The position numbers were made by a program, and so were the translations under genes. The notes under the pieces were generated by a model, which saw only the letters and a program-made list of their open reading frames with translations, did not search any database and was not told where the DNA came from. From Icerya purchasi (lineage: Eukaryota > Arthropoda > Insecta > Hemiptera > Monophlebidae): 64,000 nt of DNA. Shown here piece by piece: positions 34,565-46,206 of this stretch. The stretch spans positions 1 to 64,000 of the forward strand of contig CM077116.1 of NCBI GenBank assembly GCA_039619475.1, in the 5' to 3' direction. The stretch's first letter is position 1; each line of letters starts with the position of its first letter.

Positions 34565-35255
34565 ACAAGTGGAGATGCCATATTTTCAGAACTGTATGCT
34601 ACCTGCGCCTACTGTGGATTCCTAGACACTCTGGAATCGAAGGTAACCACTCGGCCGATACACTAGCTCATTCATCCTCTTATACCGGTGAATTTCTTCG
34701 CGTTTTTTCATCTCATAATATTAATCTCCTCTCCACTTCAATTCATTCCAAGCTATGGTTAAACTTGTATTCCCCTTCATTCTCAAATCCGAATTCCTTT
34801 TATCTACTTATCTAGCCTAATCTACCGTCTTATCCCTGGTTTTCCAATTTTCCCTCCATGTGACGTTCAACTCTCTCTGCAATCTGTCGCCTACGCTTTG
34901 GGCACAATTTTCTTCCTGCTTCCTTATTTCGCTTCTCTCTAGTCCCCTTTCTTCACTGTTTCCTACACCCTTCCTCTCACAATTTCATAGGTGACGCTAA
35001 TCACATTTAGTTTGAGTGCATCTGTATCGCTTCCGAACGTTTTTCCTTTTACTCTTCTGTCAATTAATCTTCCAACTCCATACTGTGCATTTTTTTGTTC
35101 TCTTCTTGCCACCACCCTCGGTCATTCCAGCACTTGAGTCTTTTCTGTTCTCCATATCTAATCGAATAAATATCCGATTCGCTTCTCATCCTTTGCTCTT
35201 TTCTTGGGCCAATGTCTTTCGACGAACCCAACAAAAAAAAAAAAAAAACTAGTCT
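34565..35255 (+). mobile_element. RNase-H LINE 3' fragment (copy R4)
   Basis: The plus strand near 34600 reads LLWIPRHSGIEGNHSADTLA, the diagnostic RNase H C-terminal signature (G-x-x-GNE-x-AD). NPNSFYLLI, a PWFSNFPS word and a degenerate Cys/His tail (GDANHIxFEC) follow. The 3' end is ACCCAACA plus an A-run at 35231-35248. It is a decayed, 5'-truncated copy of the family that includes R1-R3 and R5. Confidence 0.7.
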
Positions 35256-35522
35256 AGTAATCGATTATTATATACACCGCTTTAAGTAACATAATCATTG
35301 ACTCCAGGTTGATCAATAGTTGCATAAATCCTTAATCGTTTTCCTTTAACGGTTCTTCCTTTATTTAGTCTCCGTTTTAATCGGTTAATTTAAAATTCAC
35401 CTTTTCCAACACAGTTCTATTTACGATGCTGAAATAATTGTTCTTTAACGTTATCCTAGTCTTATTCTTTTTTCTTCATACTATTAAGAGAAATTAATCC
35501 TTTCCGTAAGTGATTCGCTGCC

Positions 35523-36345
35523 AGAAGCAAACAACAACTTGCAACGCGCGTTGGATCGCGTTCATACCTGGACACGACACTGGAAGATTAAGCTCAACGA
35601 AGCCAAATCCCAACACGTGGTATACACATTAAGACACGCTGATTCTTTCCATCAAGCATATATAGGCACAGTCAAAGTACCACAAACAGACTGTGCCAAA
35701 TATCTTGGAATGTACTTAGACTTTCGTCTAACGTGGAATCCCCATGTTAAGATGAAAGCTAAGCAAATCAAATACAAGGTTTCCAAGTTATACTGGCTGA
35801 TTGGACGTCAATCTATTCTCGACGTTACTTGTAAACGCCTACTCTACAATCAAATAATTAAGCCGATTTGGACGTACGGTCTTGCTCTGTGGGACTGTGC
35901 AAAGAAATCAAATCGAGACAAGATACAAGCTCGTCAGAGCATCATTCTAGGTGCTATCGTAAACGCGTTCAGATACTCACGCAACGACGATATACATAAC
36001 GATCTTCAAGTGAAATTCGTCAACCAAGTCATCAAGGATTTTGCAGAACAACACGAGAAGCGCCTACATCAACACATCAACGTTGAGGCACTGCAACTTC
36101 TCGACACCGAATATGACGTACGACGCCTTAAGCGTTATAAACCACAAGACTTGGTCTTGTAGTTAATGTAAATATTGTAAATAATTTTTGGGGCTTTGAT
36201 CAATGGATCTTATGTCCCCGCTCAAGTTTTACTAAGTGTCTAGAAGATACATTCTGTCTAGTATTAAGTACATTTTAATATATGTAGTATTTATTTAACG
36301 TTAGTCGTTAAGATCGTACTAATTAATATTAATAAAAAAAAAAAA
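35523..36345 (+). mobile_element. 5'-truncated Jockey LINE, ORF2 C-terminus
   Basis: An open frame runs from about 35523 to a stop at 36162 (ATG at 35539 is internal). It reads WTRHWKIKLNEAKSQ, CAKYLGMYLDFRLTW, KVSKLYWLIGR, KRLLYNQIIKPIWTYG and, near the end, LLDTEYDVRRLKRYKPQDL. This is the thumb and C-terminal part of a Jockey reverse transcriptase, downstream of the catalytic motif, which is missing. The 640-bp frame has no stops, so the insertion is young. A 3' UTR of about 170 bp ends in an A-run at 36332-36345. Confidence 0.85.
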
Positions 36346-37399
36346 TTAAGAGAAATTATTCCTGTAATTTTTGATTAAACACTCGCAAACGTTTTACCGC
36401 ACCCCCCTTTCTTTTTATTTATTATCGGTTTAAATGATATAAATATATGGTTTTCTTTTAGCGGCCAGATTTAAATTTTTATGAAAGGCGGTTCGTTCGC
36501 TTAAATTACGCTTTTACGTAAGATGTAGGTAATCAATTTTCATGTCTCGATGTGGTTTATGGGAATGAATATAAAAAAGGATTGCACGTCTCCATGCATT
36601 TAGCGAGTAATATTTTTATTTTTCCGCTACCGTAAATTTATATTACATTTTTTATCAGACTTTAATTAAAATTTATGACCTCTGTCCATTAAACAAAATA
36701 AAATATGCCACGTCATCGTTACTGTATTATTTATTAATTTGCAACCAGGTGTATTTGTGGAAAAAGCTGTAAATGCTGGAACCGACACGTTAATTACACA
36801 AGCGACGGTGCTAATATTCTGCGAATTTTTCGCTTCCCAATTTTCGTATATTAATTTATGACGTTCTGTTTCTTATTCTCGTTTTATATCCATATTGGTC
36901 TAAATACCAGGAATACGGGCGAAGGAAGTGAGAAATATTTTTACAAAGTCTATCGTAGAAATAGAAACAGAAACACAAACGAATAACCGATAGCATATTC
37001 TTGAGAGTCAATAAAAGCTACTGTTACCTGTAGAATTACGAATTTTTCCCCCTTTGTAATGAAAATCTTTTACCAAATGTTTTATTTTGCATATTTGTCC
37101 ATATTCCGCGTTAAATGCGTATATTTTTACAATAATTCTTTATAATTTAGTATTTTTATACTTTTAGTTTTTTTTTTTTTTTTTTTTTTTTTCATTTACG
37201 GAAATTACAGAAATAAAGAAAAAATTGGAAAGTGTATCACGGACGTTTCAGTTATTTAGGCGATTAATAAAATTTTAAATTAAAATTACTTTATGATACC
37301 TCTTTGTTTTTTGCGTGTAGCGCCATTGCAAAAGCACGGTAAGACGAAAGGTGAAATAGGGCAAACAGATTGTATCATTTATAGATTTGTTTTTTTTTT
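36346..37399. other. AT-rich sequence, nothing recognised
   Basis: Contains a T-run of about 24 at 37168-37192. No coding or RNA feature seen. Confidence 0.45.
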
Positions 37400-37960
37400 C
37401 GGGCACGTAAGCGTAGAACGACCACCTAGAAGCATTATGGAAAGGAAGAAATCAGTTAGATAGAAATTCTATCAAAGATTGATAGTATGAACACACTGAG
37501 AGTTGAAATGATATAGAACGGAGGTAAAGATAAGATGTATGGAGCAAAATATGGAGCGGGCGAGTGGTAGCAGGTAATAATATGGAATAGAGCGTTGAGT
37601 ATGTAAAGATGGATACTTGAAAAATACATGACTGTAATTACAGAAGATTTCACCACTTGGACGAAGAGGTTAAAGTTTAAGGTGAAACCAGAGAAAGGCA
37701 GCAGAGAATGGTCGATTTGCGAGTGAATAATGGTGGTGACAGCAAAGCGGCGGAGCAACGGAAAGTTAAAGAACCAGGGACATCATAGAAGACTAGGTTG
37801 AAGAGAGTGCTGGAAAATTATGGAACGTAGATATCCGATCAAAGACCGGCGTAGAATCTTTAACATGAGGGTAACAGATTGGAAGCAGGGATTTTAAAAG
37901 ACAGGAAGATGCAGCAGGCGAGCTAAGATAAGGAGTATATTTATGTTTCTTTTGTCATCC
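37400..37960 (-). mobile_element. RNase-H LINE 3' fragment (copy R5)
   Basis: On the minus strand a 100-codon frame (37456-37758) ends ISTLSVFILSIFDRISI. This parallels the VPILSSFILSIADRIYI end of copy R2, preceded by Pro/Tyr-rich YFAPYILSLP as in YCASYILSFP. The upstream half is strongly diverged. It is a dead fragment of the same LINE family. Confidence 0.55.
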
Positions 37961-38039
37961 TTGAAAAGTTCTGAAAGGTAATAAACGGCAGTTTGTGAGC
38001 GAATAAGATTGAATTAACTGCAGCTCAACACTCGTCTAT

Positions 38040-38520
38040 TTATCTGCATGGTTCAGTCCTAAAACTGGTTTCCATCCATGATGATCCTTCTCCAGTATTC
38101 CCGGCTTTTTGTAGCCCTCTTTAAATCCGTGTAACTGTTCAGCCCTGTATCATTTAGTAACGTCGCGACAAACGAATTTCGCGACCTTTAGCGTCCTCGT
38201 CTACCAGGTATTTTGCCTTCCAAGTAATCCGTCATGCCATAAGACATGGCCCATTAAATTTAGCCCGGTTAAGTAATGACCTCTTTTCATTTTGTCCATC
38301 CAACTTATTTTTTACATCCTCCGCCAGCACCACATTTCAAAAGCTTGCAGTTTATTTGCATTTCGCTTGTTTATGGTCCAAGTTTCTGCGCCAAATAACG
38401 CTATGGACTATACATAAACCTTCATTAATCGTTTCCTTAAACTCAGTGTCAATGACTTCTGACGCAAAATATTTTGTTTCTTTTTGAAAGCAACATAACT
38501 GCTTAATACAAATGGCAATC
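38040..38520 (-). mobile_element. RTE-like LINE C-terminal fragment
   Basis: The minus strand reads ALFGAETWTINKRN, NKLQAFEMWCWRRM, ISWMDKMK, later LEGKI and GWKP. This is the well-known C-terminal tail of RTE-like reverse transcriptases (YGxETW, LxAFEMWCWRRMLKISW, DxxTNEEVL). Several frameshifts and stops are present. It could belong with the fragment at 20330-20700, though the two parts do not overlap. Confidence 0.65.
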
Positions 38521-39057
38521 ATCCTCTTAGTTATATATATATATAATCGATTTCTAATTTGCAGATCATATACAGATTTAGCATTGTCTTAATATCACAC
38601 ATTTATATTGTTTACCAACTACTATCTAATTTGAAATTTCTACCTTCCTAACTCTCTATTCATTATATCTTCGGAAATTTGCTTCAGTAATTTAATTAAG
38701 ACAATTTCATTAGTGTTATCTATCTTACTATTTTTCTCTTTCGGTCGTACATAATAAATAAATAGGCATTACTATCTGAGGGAACGGTCAACGAGTGGTC
38801 GAGAGAATGGGTTTGTGCGTATATATGTATAAGAACAAAACAGTGGTTAATTTTGAATGGTTGGATACTTAGGCTACATCTTAAACAAAACTGTTGCGTT
38901 AAAAGGGCTTGAATTACATTTTTTATAGCTGAATAGTATGCTTAGGTCAAATCTGAATATTTACACACAAATTTTGAAGTCATAAAATTGAAATCGGGAA
39001 AAAGGAGCCCAGGCTCGTTTTTGATATTGTAATAGTATACTTAAGTTTCACTTTTCA
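38521..39057. other. AT-rich sequence with ACTTAGGCT-type words
   Basis: No gene seen. Between 38865 and 39050 words such as ATACTTAGGCTACAT, ATGCTTAGGTCAAAT and TATACTTAAGTTTCA recur at about 70-115-bp spacing. They resemble the terminal words of the palindrome. Confidence 0.35.
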
Positions 39058-41230
39058 GGTGTGTTAACTGTGGAAATAAGCACGGAACTAAAAATTGTAT
39101 CAAAGAAGTCGATACTAAACCACATTGCGCCCTCTACGAGGGAGACCATCCAGCGAACTATAGAGGTTATTCAGAATACAAGCGCATATTACTAGATCGA
39201 CAACAACAAATAAACAAATGACCTCAAAATTATTTCGAGATGCAGAATGAATATTTCCCTTCCCTTAGCAAAACGGCTCAGGCTCATACAAACCCGTGGA
39301 CAAATCATAATATATCAACACCTCAAGGAATAAACAAACCTGACTACAACTGCATACTTAATATCAACTTAATACATGAAAATGTCAATTACAATTGTGG
39401 TCACGAGATGAAGGTTATGGAACAGTTCACTACTCAAATAACAAATGAACTAGATACGTTGATTAATGACTTCAAGTAATTAATTACGTTACTATTCATC
39501 ATACTAAACAAATTGTTAGATAAACTAAATTGACTACGTACCATACTATAATGAGACAAAGTAACATACAAGGAACTGTAACGATAACAAATAAATCACT
39601 TTTAATTATGCTATGAAACTGTAATAGACTTATTCAGAAAAAACAAAAGCTCGAATTATTTCTTTATAGAGATAGAATAGGCGTTTCCCTCATCTGTGAG
39701 ACGCACTTAATACCCTCATACAGCTTTAGGATGTCAGGTTATACCAGTTATGGCTCAACACACCCTGATGGCAGAGCGTATGGGGGCGTAGCTATACTAG
39801 TAAGATCGGGTTTAAGTCACCTTAAAGTATATTCCGAAGCTACTTATACATATCAAATTATAGCTATAAATATTAGAACCTCAAATTTTGGCCTAGTAAT
39901 TGCTAGTATATATTGTCGCTCTAATATTATCTTACCTAAGGAATGATTACTGCAATTAATCCTTGGCTTTGCGGTCCAGAGTAATTCTAGGTGGCGACTT
40001 CAATGCCAAACATCCGAGATGGAATTGTAATCGAACAAATCATAGTTGTAGTATGGTAAACAATCTAAAATCAGATTACAATGTTCAAGTTTTAAGTGCC
40101 AACGAACCAACCTACTGGCTAACATATGCAAGTAGATCACCGAGCACACTTGATTTTTTCATCGCTAAAAATCTACATCATGTATATAATATTTGTAAAA
40201 CAGTACCGGAGCTAATCTCAGATCTCACTCCGCTGATCGCGTTTGGCATCTAGGATTACTTTGCGAATTAAAATAAAATTTACCCAACGATTTATATGCA
40301 GTTATGGTCTCATATTTGACAAACGGAAGTTTCAATGTCAAAATAAACTCATCATTTTCTTTGTCAAATAATATAAACGCATCAGTGACACAAGGTAGTG
40401 TATTCCGCCTGTTCTTGTATTCCATCTATATAGCAGATGTGCCAGTACTAAAGACAACAGTAATCGCTATCTTTGTGGATGATATCTGTATCCTTGCTCG
40501 GAATAAAAGTCCAGTGTACGCATCAACACAAGAGCATTTAACCGCTATCCAGCAGTGGGCGCCCAAGTAGAAGATTAAACTAAACCAAGAAAAAAACCAG
40601 ACAAGTAACTTTCACTTTAAAAACTACTCCTCTAATACAATAAATAATCAGCACATAATTCAAGAATATCACATTAAATATCTGGGCACAATATTGGATC
40701 GAAGACTCACATGGAGAAGCCATGTATTGTTTATTTGTCAAAAATTGGCCTCAAGTACTAAGTCACCAGTGAGTTTGAATTGTAAGAGGCTAGTTAATAT
40801 TTCGGTCATAGCACCAGTCTAGAGATACGGGTTAGAAATATATGGAGCCGCTGCAAAGAGTAACCTAAATAGGGTTCAACAGTTTCAATCGAAAACTTAG
40901 AGACAGTTGGTAGATGCTCCGTACTATGTATCGAATCATACGCTACGTACAGACTTTAAATGTTCTATATGTAAACGATTTATATTTGCAGCAATACAAA
41001 CACTTTTATGAGACACTTTAACTCAATCAAAATCCAGAGATAGCGAACCTTAGTCGCTGGGATCCGCCAAGGAGACTCAAAAGAACATGGGCCGGTGACG
41101 CCTTAGGCGTTAGACGCGGCAGATAACACCGTCGCTAATATCTCAGCCATCAAATGAACAAAATCAAATCTTATAGTAATCAGTATCAGGTATCAGAAGC
41201 TGTAGAGAAGTACACTTAGATCAATTTGGA
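39058..41230 (+). mobile_element. Internally deleted Jockey-like LINE (ORF1 end, endonuclease, partial RT)
   Basis: Near 39060 the plus strand reads CVNCGNKHGTKNC followed by HCALYEGDHPANYRGYSEYK, the tandem zinc-knuckle region of a Jockey ORF1. One expected Cys is now Tyr. ORF1 ends at 39479. The endonuclease half of ORF2 follows: ICETHLIP near 39690, GGVAILVRSG at 39783, then after a frameshift near 39945 VILGGDFNAKHPRWN and SPSTLDFFIAKN with ISDLTPL. The RT resumes abruptly near 40285 (SYLTNGSFNVKINS, NASVTQGSVFRLFLYSIYIADVP). The fingers and first catalytic Asp are missing, and the second motif reads FVDD instead of FADD. The C-terminus (YLGTILDRRLTWRSH) decays with stops to about 41230. 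Confidence 0.8.
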
Positions 41231-41439
41231 ATACTCCTACGCAAATTTCAAACCATTCGCTGACTTTGGCAGTGCAAGAAGATGCATAAATTTTGGTGTT
41301 GAAATAGTTTACTTTAGATAATTTTAATAATTGTACACAAATTATAAACTCGTGCAGTAGAAGCATTTATTGTACAAAGGCATACAGTACGTGGTTGCGG
41401 GTCGTCCCGATACTCGAATGTTCAGATGTATGTGGCAAC

Positions 41440-41900
41440 GGAGCGAGATAATTTTCGGGGCTCGAATACTGAGGCTATATTTGAATATTTACACTCGAAT
41501 TTTAAAACTTATACAGCGGTTTGGAGAGAGGATTGCAGGTTCATTTTGCATGCTTGACGGCTTCGGTGGAAGTAGCGGCGTGGAGTGTCATCGGTCCGTA
41601 TTTTTTCGACGATCCAGTTAACGGCGAACGTTACAATCAGCTGTTAAACGAGTTTATGCAACCCGAACAGACAAGGAAAAGGAGGTTATCGCGTACCTGG
41701 TTCCAGTAAGACGGCGCTGCAAGAGAAACGATGATTTGTTTAGGACGCATGTTTGGTAGCCGTTTAATGAATCATTTGGTCTGTGATTTTTTTCCGTGGA
41801 AAATCAAAAGTATACGGAACCAAACCTCGAAACTTGGAAGAGTTGAAAACCGAGATTCGACGTCATGCCGCGGCTATTCCGACGACTATGTTGACTTAAG
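41440..41900 (+). mobile_element. Tc1/mariner-like transposase relic
   Basis: Frames in this stretch read VEVAAWSVIGPYFFDD, VNGERYNQLLNEFM and TWFQQDGAARETM, then a decayed stretch with GSRLMN and FPWK. This is the middle and end of the catalytic domain of an insect Tc1/mariner-type transposase (xxVxGPYFFE, VNGxRYxxML, FQQDGATxHTA, with the catalytic Asp in QQDGA). Neither the N-terminal DNA-binding domain nor terminal inverted repeats are recognised. It is a pseudogene with frameshifts. Confidence 0.6.
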
Positions 41901-43012
41901 TTTCCGGTAATTTCTTAATTGTATCGAAAATCAGGCTTGTTATTTAAATCATGTTATCCTTAAGACTACACATTTCTGTCAACATAAATAGAAACAACGT
42001 TCTTTCTTTCTCTTTCCAACGCGACCAAGTTCGTTTTCCTAACTTACATGCAACTTGTGCTATTACATTTTGAAATACGATCTGTTTCACTGTCGCATTC
42101 GATATCATGTGCACGCTTCTACACTTGAAGCCGAATTTTTTTTTGTTACATATTACCGCCGTACTTTAAGCCTGTTCAATAGTAATGGTATGTACAAGAC
42201 AATTCGATCTTATCATTGTAAGAACACAAATAACATGCTTATCGCTATAGTCGAACGGCCTAAACGATTGAACTGCCATATCGAGACCTAAGCAATATCC
42301 AGCGGTACGAGTAAAAATTGTTTAAAAACAAAATAACCACTAATAATCGGTGGAAAGCAATATAAAAATATGTATACGGTCGTGGATAAAGTCAACGTAT
42401 AAATATGCACACTTGGGATTGGTATAAACGATTAGACAATCGATTACGATATCACTAAGCATAGTCTTGCGTGTAATATTTCATACGGAATATTGTCATG
42501 AATAGCAGATGTGTACAACTAGAATATACACAAATAGGTAGTCAAACGCAGTCGAGTAAGACACAACTTAGCATAAGGTTGCACACGTTATATGCTCGTT
42601 TTCTTACAGCAATAAGACCAAATCGTCTTGTACATATTATAACGCTTGAATAGGCAACAGTTTAAAATCAGTTGGACGTATTTTGCTAAACGCGTAGATA
42701 CGTGATATAAATGGTAATTGCGGACTGCTGTGCGAGCGGTAAAAAAATTACTTTCAATTCATTCGAAAATATTAATTATAAAATCATTTTAAGAAATTCT
42801 GTTTGTTGCCGTGTAATTTTATTATTTTACTCTGCAATGCTTATGTGAGATAATGGGGAAATACGGCGATAGGAATCTTGGACACATGTTCTCGACTTTG
42901 CAGATAAAAACATAGTAGTGAATAACAAATAATAATTTCTTTATTTACAATTAACAAACGGTGCGGATTCCTTTATACTACATCAAGTCACAAAGCAGTG
43001 CGGCAATACAAT
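41901..43012. other. Intergenic sequence downstream of the odorant receptor
   Basis: No protein-like frame longer than about 75 codons and no recognised repeat. Confidence 0.4.
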
Positions 43013-43018
43013 TTTATT
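43013..43018 (-). promoter_or_regulatory. Candidate polyadenylation signal of the odorant receptor
   Basis: AATAAA on the minus strand, about 112 bp downstream of the receptor stop codon. The distance is reasonable, but the word is common in AT-rich DNA. Confidence 0.35.
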
Positions 43019-43129
43019 TAATTCAGAATATACCACCAAATGTCCGTCTGAAAACTATGTTCTGTTGAAGAGCATGATAAACGACGGATATGCTATTCCG
43101 AATATGATGTCAGTTTGAAGAATCAACCA

Positions 43130-44353
43130 TCATAAGTTATGAGCGTTAAGTAAGAAATTGATTAAACGGAAAACGAACTTGATTACCGACATGTAGAGTG
43201 CAAACGAAAATGTTTTGTACGGCGTTATGCTATTTTGAAGTGACCAGTTGGTGGTATTCATTAAAAGTAGAACAACTTTCTGCGCTGCTAACGGCTTGTC
43301 ATACCAGTCGATTTCATATAATGTATCGGAGAAAACATTATTCATCTCCAGATAATACTGCCCGATATGGCAGTAGTAGAAGAGCGACAAAAGCGAGATC
43401 ATGAGTAGAGTACATCTTTCGGGCAAGGATACCATGTTGGGCTCGTCAATTATCATATACGTATTAATTGACAAAATCAACGAATTAATCACGGCCACGC
43501 ATACAGGAATCTTGTAGAAATTATTTATAATCTCTTTCGCATATTTCAAGATGGATCGGTGATGGTGAAGGAACGATAGAAGCAGATAAATTTCGACGTC
43601 TCCCGTACCATTTGTTTCGTCGTTTATTGTCGCGACGTTCTTAGCACGTTGCGTGCTGATAATTCGCATCGAATACAACATCGATTTCATTTCTACCTTA
43701 ATTATATCGTTCAAATAGTAGTATAAACAAAATACGGACAGCGCCGGAATACCAACAGACAGTATGATCGTTGACTGAATCAGTAAAGCCGTCAAGTATT
43801 TACCGGCACTGTCAACGTGATACGGCATCCACATTGGAAAAATCAAATATCGTCCATATTCTTCGTCGGCCGCTGACCAATAGTGCTCATCTTTCGACGA
43901 TAACAAATACATCAAGAACATTGTACTGGGTATCAGTAGTACCGATAGATAACTTAGTATGGAAATCGCGTTGAAATTCTTTTCCGCCTTCCGTTTCAGA
44001 TGGGTTTTTGATTGTCGATAGATTGATTCCAGTCGTCGATCTAGGTAGAAAAATAAGCCGTTATCGACATGATAGACCAACTTCATGACAGCATCCTTTT
44101 TCCAGTGCAGCAAGAAATAATAAATATAGTTGGCAAAGTAGTTCACGTAGCTGACGTATTTTAATACTTGCTTACTTTTGCCCTTTTTGTCCGAAACGTT
44201 CGTAACTAAGTGCAACATTAATGTGCTCACGCTGAAGACGCATACGATGAACATGCAAACGAAAGTTATCCTGTGAAATTTCGGCGAACACGATGTTTGC
44301 AACACTGCTGCTAGCATAAATCGGAAAAGCCGCTTTCCCTCAAACCGATTCAT
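43130..44353 (-). CDS. Insect odorant receptor (7tm_6 family)
   Basis: A seven-transmembrane ligand-gated channel subunit that would work with the Orco co-receptor in olfactory neuron membranes. From the first in-frame ATG (44353, MNRFEGKRLFRF) the protein has 407 residues, normal for the family. The open frame extends 30 codons upstream to a TAA but without an ATG. Hydrophobic segments are visible, in order, near residues 25-45, 75-95, 130-155, 180-215, 270-295 and 310-330, with the last TM at the C-terminus. The family signature is clear at the end: YYCHIGQYYLEMNNVFSDT, then LYEIDWYDKP, VVLLLMNTTN, SFALYMSVIKFVFRLINFLL, matching the S-x-x-ExxYExxWY...F...L motif of insect ORs. The gene is intronless within this span, which is unusual because most hymenopteran ORs have several introns. 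It lies about 0.42 kb from the 3' end of LINE B. Confidence 0.88.
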   Translation of the reverse strand: MNRFEGKRLFRFMLAAVLQTSCSPKFHRITFVCMFIVCVFSVSTLMLHLVTNVSDKKGKSKQVLKYVSYVNYFANYIYYFLLHWKKDAVMKLVYHVDNGLFFYLDRRLESIYRQSKTHLKRKAEKNFNAISILSYLSVLLIPSTMFLMYLLSSKDEHYWSAADEEYGRYLIFPMWMPYHVDSAGKYLTALLIQSTIILSVGIPALSVFCLYYYLNDIIKVEMKSMLYSMRIISTQRAKNVATINDETNGTGDVEIYLLLSFLHHHRSILKYAKEIINNFYKIPVCVAVINSLILSINTYMIIDEPNMVSLPERCTLLMISLLSLFYYCHIGQYYLEMNNVFSDTLYEIDWYDKPLAAQKVVLLLMNTTNWSLQNSITPYKTFSFALYMSVIKFVFRLINFLLNAHNL

Positions 44354-44775
44354 ATTTTCTGCGAAAAACTTGTACACTATTTTCCCGATACCCGCTGCGG
44401 GCGTTCTGTTTTTACTGTACAAGCCGTTACTATTTACGGTCAATTATGTTTTTAAAAATAAGGAATAGGAAATTCCGACTAGATGAGTAGTACAGAAAGT
44501 ACTGATTAAATATTCAAAAGTAATTTTGCGTCGGAGTAGTTCGTAGCACGAATTGTAATGAAAATTTGTTGACTATTGTATTCTACCACTGGAAACGAAA
44601 AAGCGAAAACTTAATTAGTTAAAACGTGGAAGACAGGCGATATCATCGATTTCAGCCTTCCTACTTGCCTTTTTCAAAGGGGTGTAAAAGAACAAGAAAA
44701 ACAACCAGTACTGCTACAAACGACGAATTTAATAAAATCATAAAACAAACGATAAAAAATAACAATTTTAAACTT
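44354..44775. other. Upstream region of the odorant receptor
   Basis: The likely promoter and 5' UTR, bounded by the 3' end of LINE B at 44776. An upstream coding exon cannot be excluded. No core promoter element is clear. Confidence 0.4.
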
Positions 44776-44809
44776 GTTTTTTTTTTTTTTTTGTAAATAA
44801 TTTGCGGGT

Positions 44810-44836
44810 CCCACAAGGCAATTGCCCGTCTGTGGG
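44810..44836 (-). other. Conserved LINE 3'-UTR hairpin (LINE B)
   Basis: The minus strand has outer stem CCCACA with TGTGGG enclosing GACGGGCAATTGCCT, whose GGCA/TGCC forms an inner stem. It is followed closely by the A-tail, as expected for an element recognised by its own reverse transcriptase. Confidence 0.65.
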
Positions 44837-45108
44837 TTCCCAACATAATTATATCGTTTATTCATCATCTACATCTTAAATCTAATACATCATATTCGTC
44901 TTATATCTAAATACTTAATTCAATTTAACTTCTATTTTTACTATTCTACGTCTAATTTTAATTCATAACGTTTATACCCATCGCACATCGTACCACAATA
45001 TTTTCACATAAGCCATTTTTTTTTTTTTCATTACATCATTTATAATTATTTACTCTTTCAATCAACTACCCGTCTTATCGCTGTTCCTTTACTATGGCTA
45101 TCCATTTC

Positions 45109-46079
45109 TCATTCTTTGCACCACGCAATCAACCATATTTTTATTTTGTCTTTCCATATATTCAACTTACTTTCGTCTCTTAATTCCTTTGGTAAGTTAC
45201 CTAGTAAATGACTCATAACTTCCTCGTCAACATTATCAATTTTATTATTAATCCCTTTAGGTCTTATAAAACATAAATTGTCAAAGTTCCTAGTCCCATA
45301 TACCTTTTCCCTTGTCGGTAATCTTATTTTTTCTGTTTTATACCTTAAAAGTTTACTGTAATAAAAAAACATTTTTGGCGACATTTCTTTATTATTGTCC
45401 CACCAAGTAGAATTCGTTACAAGATTCGCACTTCTCCAATTCGGTAACAAAATTTTTAAACATCTTTTCTGTATCCTACTAATTTTCCTTAATTCCGTTT
45501 TTTTTGCCTCCCCCCAAATTTCGAGTCCGTATCTAATCCTAGTCATTATTAATGAGTCAAAATACAGTCTCGTAGTTTTGTAATTCATAACTTGTTTTAA
45601 TTTGTATAACGCCGGCATAGTCTGCCTAATTTATTGGTCTTATTATCCCTACTTTTAACTCCCTGGGGAATATACCTCCTTTTACAGACTCATTAATAAT
45701 TTTTGTTAACAGCGGAGCAAGCTTTTTTGCATGTGTAATTACATCTTTCACCCGTATACCATCATGTCCTTGGGCTTTATTCTTATTCATTTTCTTAATT
45801 ATGTTTTCTATCACTTTAATTGTGGCAATCGGTATGTAAAATGACGTAACCGTAGTATTCACGTTCTCGGTTCTAATGAGTCTAATATCACAATTATGTT
45901 TCAGATTTTCAATAGCCTCCATATAATATTTTTGAAATTCACGCGCCGCATTGCGATACCCATCAAAATTCTTCCCTATTGCCTCATCTATAATTATAGA
46001 CCTTTTGCTACACACTACTTGATCTATTATCTTCCAGGTTTTTTTAATGTTATTATTCGCTTTTAGTAATTCCTGTTGG
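45109..46079 (-). pseudogene. LINE B ORF2, reverse-transcriptase part with a large internal deletion
   Basis: The upstream part (46079 to about 45626) reads YQQELLKANNNIKKTW, FQKYYMEAIENLKHNC and KNKAQGHDGIRVKDV, equal to the KAPGWDGIRTMDI region of LINE A. It continues to GIIRPI and then jumps to MPALYKLKQV (45618), which in LINE A lies about 0.87 kb further on. The whole catalytic palm, including the FADD motif, is gone, and the two sides are in different frames. The C-terminal part (45618-45109) is open and reads YGLEIWGEAKK, IQKRCLKILLP, ending WKDKIKIWLIAWC. This copy cannot encode an active reverse transcriptase. Confidence 0.85.
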
Positions 46080-46206
46080 TATTTATCGGAATTTAGTTTG
46101 AACGGTTGAGTGTTAACGCGTTTATTTGACAAGAAGCAGAGATTATTCAAGTAAGATTGTTTCATTATCTATTTAACCGTTATCAGTGATAAAATATTAA
46201 TTCACT

